From Chloroflexota bacterium (GTDB taxonomy: Bacteria > Chloroflexota > Limnocylindria > P2-11E): a stretch of DNA of 10,297 nucleotides. Under the pieces are notes generated by a model. It saw only the letters and a program-made list of their open reading frames with translations, was not told the origin of the DNA and searched no databases. A program made the position numbers and the translations under genes. Positions 7,057 through 10,297 of this stretch are shown here, piece after piece. The stretch covers positions 1 through 10,297 of the forward strand of contig VBEU01000122.1 in NCBI GenBank assembly GCA_005883775.1, in the 5' to 3' direction. How positions within the stretch are numbered: position 1 is the stretch's first letter; every line of letters starts with the position of its first letter.

Positions 7057-7443
7057 ATGTCGACGATCGTTCACTACGAATGCCGCAATCTCGACCATCT
7101 CCGGGCCGGCTCGCGGCGTGGCAACGGCGGTCTGGTGATCCATCACGGTTCGGTGGGCTATTGCGACGGTCTTCACGTCGACGGGGCCCATCGCTGGGTC
7201 GCGACAGGCGGCGTGCCGATCGAATTCCTGGTCGAGAGCGCCCCCAGCATGGACGCCGGTACGTATCGCACGAGCGATGGCGCGCTCGTTCACATCCGAA
7301 CATCCCCGACCGGAAAGATGGTCGTCGAGGCCGACGATCCAAGGGGCAAGCGCGCCGACCTCCGCGTCGCGGTCAAGCTTTCTGATGATCCCGACTGGCC
7401 CGACGGCTCGGCCGCGCACATGACGCTCCTCCACGCGGACTAG
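7057..7443 (+). CDS. Hypothetical protein, 128 aa
   Basis: I do not recognise this protein. It is soluble, with no membrane segment, and rich in His and Gly in its first half (VIHHGSVGYCDGLHVDGAHRW), with single Cys residues at 9 and 36. The second half alternates short hydrophobic strands with turns, suggesting a small beta-rich fold. The start ATG is well supported by GGGGAGG five bases upstream; an in-frame upstream start at 7018 lacks such a site. It is the first plus-strand gene after the divergent spacer with topoisomerase IB and is followed by the PHP-domain gene, so it could be the first gene of the repair operon. No function can be assigned. Confidence 0.75.
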   Translation: MSTIVHYECRNLDHLRAGSRRGNGGLVIHHGSVGYCDGLHVDGAHRWVATGGVPIEFLVESAPSMDAGTYRTSDGALVHIRTSPTGKMVVEADDPRGKRADLRVAVKLSDDPDWPDGSAAHMTLLHAD

Positions 7444-7552
7444 CCTCCCCGGGCTCACCAACCGCGATATCGCTGAGCTCCTCGCTCTTGAGGCGGAGCG
7501 CAACGAGGGGCGAAAACAACGCGCGCTACGCCGAGCCTCGCGTTCAGCACTC
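7444..7552 (+). other. Probable missing N-terminus of the PHP gene, without a canonical start codon
   Basis: In the frame of the downstream PHP gene, codons from about 7454 read LTNRDIAELLALEAE then NEGRKQRALRRASRSAL and run straight into MWPEEA at 7553. This matches my memory of the N-terminus of HhH+PHP proteins of high-GC bacteria. The frame is open back to a TGA at 7421-7423, yet contains no ATG, GTG or TTG. Either the real start was lost through a sequencing or assembly error, or initiation is unusual, or this gene is degenerate at its 5' end. Confidence 0.5.
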
Positions 7553-8677
7553 ATGTGGCCGGAGGAGGCGGCAGCGATACAGGAATCGGGCCGGAGCTTG
7601 ACCGAGCTTCGCTCTGTAGGGCCGTTCACCGCGCATTTCATCTCGGCTTGGCTGCGGGACGCGCCCGATCCCCCGGTCCCCCCGCCGCTCCGCGATGGCT
7701 TTATCACGTACGCGTACGCGCGCTTCGTCGTCGACGCGCACCCGGAGTGGCGCGACGTGGCACGCGCGGATCATCAGATGCACACCGACGAGACCGATGG
7801 CAGCTCGACGATCGAGGAGATGGCCGCGACGGCGGCGGAGCTCGGGCGCCAACGCATCGCGATCACCGATCACTCGAAAACGCTGCGCATCACCAACGGG
7901 ATGGACGAAGCGCGCCTGCGGGCGCAAGGCGAGCATATCGCCGCCATCAACGCACACGACTCCCGACCGCTCGTACTCCGAAGCATCGAGATGGATCTGA
8001 CGCCGGAAGGCGCGGGGGATATGGATCCCCAGACGCTGGCCGGCCTCGACCTCGTCTTGGGGGCATTCCACTCGAAGCTGCGGCTGCGCGACGACCAGAC
8101 CGATCGCTATTTCCGCGGCCTCGACAACCCGGACATACAGGTGCTCGCGCACCCGCGCGGCCGGATCTACAACTTCCGGGCGGGCCTCTCCTGCGATTGG
8201 CAGCGGGTCGCACACCGCGCGGCCGAAACCGGGACGGCGCTCGAGATCGACGCATACCCGGACAGGCAGGACCTCGACGTCGCCCGTTTGCGGATCGTCG
8301 CGGCCGAAGGCGCCTGGGTTTCGATCGGCACGGATGCCCATACTCCGGCCGAGCTTGTCTTTCTCGAGATCGGCATCGCGGCCGCGATCCTTGCTGGTGT
8401 CTCCCGCGGCCGCGTTCTGAATCTCCTCTCGGCGCGTGAGCTTGCCGACCGAGTCGGTCTCATTCGTGCAACCAAGAAGCGCGATACGAATGAAGGGAGC
8501 ACGACATGGCAGGGGGTAAGCGCGAGCGCGTCGACACGACACCTGGCAAGCCCGGAGGATCGCGCTTCGTCCGACGTGCGGATGGGGGTCGATTCAGTGC
8601 CGACCAAACGAGCGCCGGCCGCAGCGTCGCTCAGGACAAGCGGATCAAAGCCAAGAACACCGCGCCGAAAGGGATGA
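7553..8677 (+). CDS. HhH/PHP-domain phosphoesterase, related to the C-terminal half of DNA polymerase X
   Basis: The first canonical start gives 374 aa. The N-terminal piece, SLTELRSVGPFTAHFISAWL (15-34), resembles a helix-hairpin-helix DNA-binding motif. The PHP domain follows with metal-binding motifs QMH-T (75-78), TDH (105-107), E146, H173, H200 and TDAH (260-263). PHP domains hydrolyse phosphoester bonds, and in bacterial PolX they give 3'-5' exonuclease or end-processing activity. The polymerase palm of PolX is not present here. Conserved sequence seems to begin upstream near 7454. The core ends near residue 305; the remaining 70 residues (GSTTWQGVSASAS onward) are low complexity and overlap the 62-aa gene in another frame, so they may be a run-on from a lost stop. 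End processing would suit the adjacent LigD genes. Confidence 0.85.
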   Translation: MWPEEAAAIQESGRSLTELRSVGPFTAHFISAWLRDAPDPPVPPPLRDGFITYAYARFVVDAHPEWRDVARADHQMHTDETDGSSTIEEMAATAAELGRQRIAITDHSKTLRITNGMDEARLRAQGEHIAAINAHDSRPLVLRSIEMDLTPEGAGDMDPQTLAGLDLVLGAFHSKLRLRDDQTDRYFRGLDNPDIQVLAHPRGRIYNFRAGLSCDWQRVAHRAAETGTALEIDAYPDRQDLDVARLRIVAAEGAWVSIGTDAHTPAELVFLEIGIAAAILAGVSRGRVLNLLSARELADRVGLIRATKKRDTNEGSTTWQGVSASASTRHLASPEDRASSDVRMGVDSVPTKRAPAAASLRTSGSKPRTPRRKG

Positions 8678-8694
8678 AGGATCGCGGCGACTAA
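8506..8694 (+). CDS. Small basic conserved-type protein, 62 aa
   Basis: A 62-residue protein beginning MAGGKRERVDTTPGKPGGSR and ending TAPKGMKDRGD. It is rich in Lys, Arg and Gly and probably largely disordered. The pattern (KRERVDTTP, FVRR.DGGRF, GRS.A.DKR.KAK, PKG..DRGD) matches my recollection of short uncharacterised proteins found widely in bacteria; this is memory, not a search. AAGGGAG lies six bases upstream of the ATG, a much better ribosome binding site than most genes here, supporting it as real. It overlaps the PHP reading frame by 172 bases in a different frame and overlaps the probable start of the LigD phosphoesterase gene. Role unknown; a nucleic-acid-associated role is plausible from charge and context. 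Confidence 0.75.
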   Translation: MAGGKRERVDTTPGKPGGSRFVRRADGGRFSADQTSAGRSVAQDKRIKAKNTAPKGMKDRGD

Positions 8695-9292
8695 GGAGCG
8701 GGCGCGCTCGCTCCGGGACTACCAGCGCAAGCGCGATTTCGCGAAGACGCCGGAACCGCAGGGAGGCAAAGCGAAAGGGCCCGAGCGGCTCTTCGTGGTG
8801 CAGAAGCATCGCGCGACCGCGCTGCACTACGACTTTCGCCTCGAGGCCGGCGGCGTCCTCGTGTCCTGGGCTGTCCCGAAAGGGCCGTCGCTCAATCCGG
8901 CGGACAAGCGCCTCGCGATGGCGGTCGAAGACCATCCCCTCGGGTACGCGCGCTTCGAGGGCGTGATTCCCGAGGGCGAATACGGCGGCGGGACCGTCAT
9001 GGTCTGGGACATCGGCACCTACCGGTTGGAGGGAGACGAGAGCTTCGACGAGGCGTTGCGCAAGGGTCGCATCGTCTTCACGCTCAACGGGAAAAAACTC
9101 AAGGGGTCATGGACGCTCGTGCGGACCGGCGACCGCAAGTGGCTCCTAATGAAGCGCAAGGACCGAAGCGCCGCCGCGGTCGACATCGCGACGGCAAAGC
9201 CGCGCTCGGCGCTCACCCGACGATTGCTTGCCGGGATCGCGCGCGACGAAGGAGGTAACGTCGCGAAAGCGTCGACGGGCGATCCGAAGTGA
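8681..9292 (+). CDS. ligD: LigD 3'-phosphoesterase domain as a separate protein
   Basis: Encodes the phosphoesterase (PE) module of LigD, which trims 3'-phosphate and 3'-ribonucleotide ends during non-homologous end joining. With the frame read from 8681, the catalytic residues are visible as H43 and H49-Y-D51-F-R53 in VQKHRATALHYDFRLE, and H85 and Y89 in EDHPLGYARFEG; then IPEGEYGGGTVMVWD. These match the known His/Asp/Arg/His/Tyr set of Pseudomonas LigD with nearly identical spacing. The family N-terminus LRDYQRKRDFAKTPEP is present at residues 11-26, but no ATG, GTG or TTG precedes it; the first canonical start is GTG 8795, which would remove it. ATC 8681 has AAAGGG seven bases upstream and is my tentative start. 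The stop overlaps the ligase start by 4 bases. Confidence 0.88.
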   Translation: MAATKERARSLRDYQRKRDFAKTPEPQGGKAKGPERLFVVQKHRATALHYDFRLEAGGVLVSWAVPKGPSLNPADKRLAMAVEDHPLGYARFEGVIPEGEYGGGTVMVWDIGTYRLEGDESFDEALRKGRIVFTLNGKKLKGSWTLVRTGDRKWLLMKRKDRSAAAVDIATAKPRSALTRRLLAGIARDEGGNVAKASTGDPK

Positions 9293-10215
9293 ACCTCATC
9301 CGTCCGATGCTCGCGACGTTGTCGCCGACCGTCGTCGAGGGCTCCGAATGGGTCTTCGAGGAGAAGTACGACGGTATCCGCGCGGTGGCCGGTCGCGAGA
9401 GGGGCCGCGTGAGGATCTGGTCGCGGACGCTTCAGGACCTCACGGGCGGATTTCCGCACGTCGTCGCGGCCGTGGAGGCGCTCGGCAACGGTGATCTCCT
9501 CGTCGACGGCGAGCTCGTGGCGTTGGACCCGAAGGGCGTCTCTCGCTTTCAGCTGTTGCAGCGGCGCGGCACCGCGGGTGGATCGCCGACGCGGTACGCG
9601 GTCTTCGACCTGCTCGAGCAGGACGGCCGATCGCTGATGGCACGGCCGCTGACCGAGCGGCGCGCCGCACTCGAGACGCTCATCAGCCGGCGTACTCCTC
9701 CCGTCTTCATCTCGCGGCGACTCGTCCGCGACGGCAAGGCCGCGTATCGCGAAGCCAAGCGTCTGGGCTGGGAGGGGATCATCGCCAAGGACGAGCGCTC
9801 CCCGTACCAGCCCGGCGTGCGTTCGCCCTTCTGGCGCAAGGTGAAGGTGCGCAAAGAATCCGAGTTCGTCATCGGCGGTTACACGCTGCCCAAGGGCGGC
9901 CGCCAGCACCTCGGTGCGCTCCTCGTCGGCCTCTACGACGGACCGAAGCTCCGCTACGTCGGCAAGGTGGGCACCGGTTTCACGCAGGACACACTGGCGG
10001 TGCTCGCGTCGAAGCTCGAGAAGCTGCGCACGGACAAATCGCCTTTCGATCCGCCACCGCCGATGCGCGACGCGACCTGGGTGCGCCCGAGACTCGTCGC
10101 GCAGCTCGTGTACGCGGAATGGACCGCCGACGGGAAGCTCCGACAGCCCGCGTTCCTCGGTCTTCGTACAGACAAAGACCCGTCCGAATGCACGTGGAGG
10201 GACCGTGAGCGCTGA
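9289..10215 (+). CDS. ligD: LigD ATP-dependent DNA ligase domain as a separate protein
   Basis: A 308-aa ATP-dependent ligase. Motif I is EEKYDGIRA with the nucleophile Lys26 that receives AMP; later motifs are LVDGELVALD (III), YAVFDLLEQDG (IIIa), EGIIAKDERSPYQPG (IV) and FWRKVK (V). The OB-fold domain follows with FVIGGYTLPKGG and YVGKVGTGF. The length equals the nucleotidyltransferase plus OB domains of LigD and lacks the N-terminal DNA-binding domain of larger ligases. It seals double-strand breaks during Ku-dependent end joining. GTG 9289 overlaps the phosphoesterase stop in GTGA; ATG 9307 is an alternative start, but would lose the conserved RPMLA. The 3' end overlaps the polymerase gene by 11 bases, so the three LigD parts form one translationally coupled unit. 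Confidence 0.95.
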   Translation: MNLIRPMLATLSPTVVEGSEWVFEEKYDGIRAVAGRERGRVRIWSRTLQDLTGGFPHVVAAVEALGNGDLLVDGELVALDPKGVSRFQLLQRRGTAGGSPTRYAVFDLLEQDGRSLMARPLTERRAALETLISRRTPPVFISRRLVRDGKAAYREAKRLGWEGIIAKDERSPYQPGVRSPFWRKVKVRKESEFVIGGYTLPKGGRQHLGALLVGLYDGPKLRYVGKVGTGFTQDTLAVLASKLEKLRTDKSPFDPPPPMRDATWVRPRLVAQLVYAEWTADGKLRQPAFLGLRTDKDPSECTWRDRER

Positions 10216-10297
10216 CGCGGTCAAGATCGCGGGCGTCGCCATCAGCAACCCGGACAAGGTCTGGTGGCCCGACGAAGGGATCACGAAAGCCGATGTC
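10205..10297 (+). CDS. ligD: LigD polymerase (primase-like) domain as a separate protein, partial
   Basis: Only the first 31 residues are in the window. They contain VAISNPDKVWWPDEGITKAD, the conserved opening of the LigD polymerase/primase (archaeo-eukaryotic primase fold) domain, which fills gaps with ribonucleotides during end joining. GTG 10205 has GGAGG four bases upstream and lies within the last codons of the ligase gene, an 11-base overlap. The catalytic aspartates lie beyond the window and cannot be checked. The order PE, ligase, polymerase matches the domain order of the fused Pseudomonas-type LigD. Confidence 0.85.
   Translation, partial: MSADAVKIAGVAISNPDKVWWPDEGITKADV

Noticed and set aside
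6958..7707. 249-aa minus-strand frame across the topoisomerase upstream spacer and the 128-aa gene
   Set aside because: Composition is that of a shadow frame; it crosses a candidate promoter and a plus-strand gene with a strong ribosome binding site.
7544..8542. 332-aa open frame on the minus strand opposite the PHP gene
   Set aside because: The plus-strand PHP metal motifs explain the region; the antisense frame shows no family features and no ribosome binding site of note.
7553..8677. Full-length DNA polymerase X
   Set aside because: Only HhH-like and PHP parts are visible; no nucleotidyltransferase palm motifs occur upstream, where an unrelated 128-aa gene ends.
9019..10284. 421-aa open frame on the minus strand opposite the LigD ligase
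   Set aside because: Arg/Glu/Leu-rich translation with no recognisable domain; the plus strand here carries all ligase motifs, so this is a GC-driven shadow frame.

Overview
The window is about 10.3 kb of GC-rich, tightly packed bacterial DNA with short intergenic gaps, many 4-base start/stop overlaps and frequent GTG starts. The gene content suggests a soil-type high-GC bacterium: an Rv2578c-like radical SAM protein, a poxvirus-type topoisomerase IB, an actinobacterial-style HhH+PHP protein and LigD as separate genes. A terrestrial Chloroflexota or a relative of Actinobacteria fits best. No rRNA, tRNA, mobile element or CRISPR array was seen, so the taxonomic guess is weak.

Left part (1-3722, all on the minus strand): a four-gene run that reads, in transcription order, membrane-anchored trypsin-like protease, MoxR AAA+ ATPase, DUF58 protein, and BatA-like VWA membrane protein (cut by the window start). 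The last three form the classic MoxR/DUF58/VWA operon and overlap by 20 and 4 bases. The protease lies only 16 bases upstream of moxR and is probably co-transcribed.

Middle part (3723-5816): a divergent spacer carries a near-ideal LexA/SOS-type palindrome, GAAC-N4-GTTC. It is embedded in a plausible promoter for a radical SAM protein (plus strand). That gene converges on a DoxX-family membrane protein (minus). Divergent from DoxX are a previously easy-to-miss 50-residue, very basic, acid-residue-free protein and a four-cysteine zinc-ribbon protein, coupled by an ATGA overlap.

Right part (5817-10297): a DNA-repair neighbourhood. Topoisomerase IB (minus) is followed on the plus strand by an unrecognised 128-aa protein, an HhH/PHP protein related to the C-terminal half of PolX, a 62-aa basic conserved-looking small protein, and then LigD split into three consecutive genes: phosphoesterase, ATP-dependent ligase and polymerase (the last cut by the window end). 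Together these suggest a non-homologous end-joining operon; a Ku gene is expected nearby but is not in the window. Two plus-strand genes here (PHP and LigD phosphoesterase) have conserved-looking N-termini upstream of the first canonical start codon, which is either a sequence or assembly problem or real non-canonical initiation.
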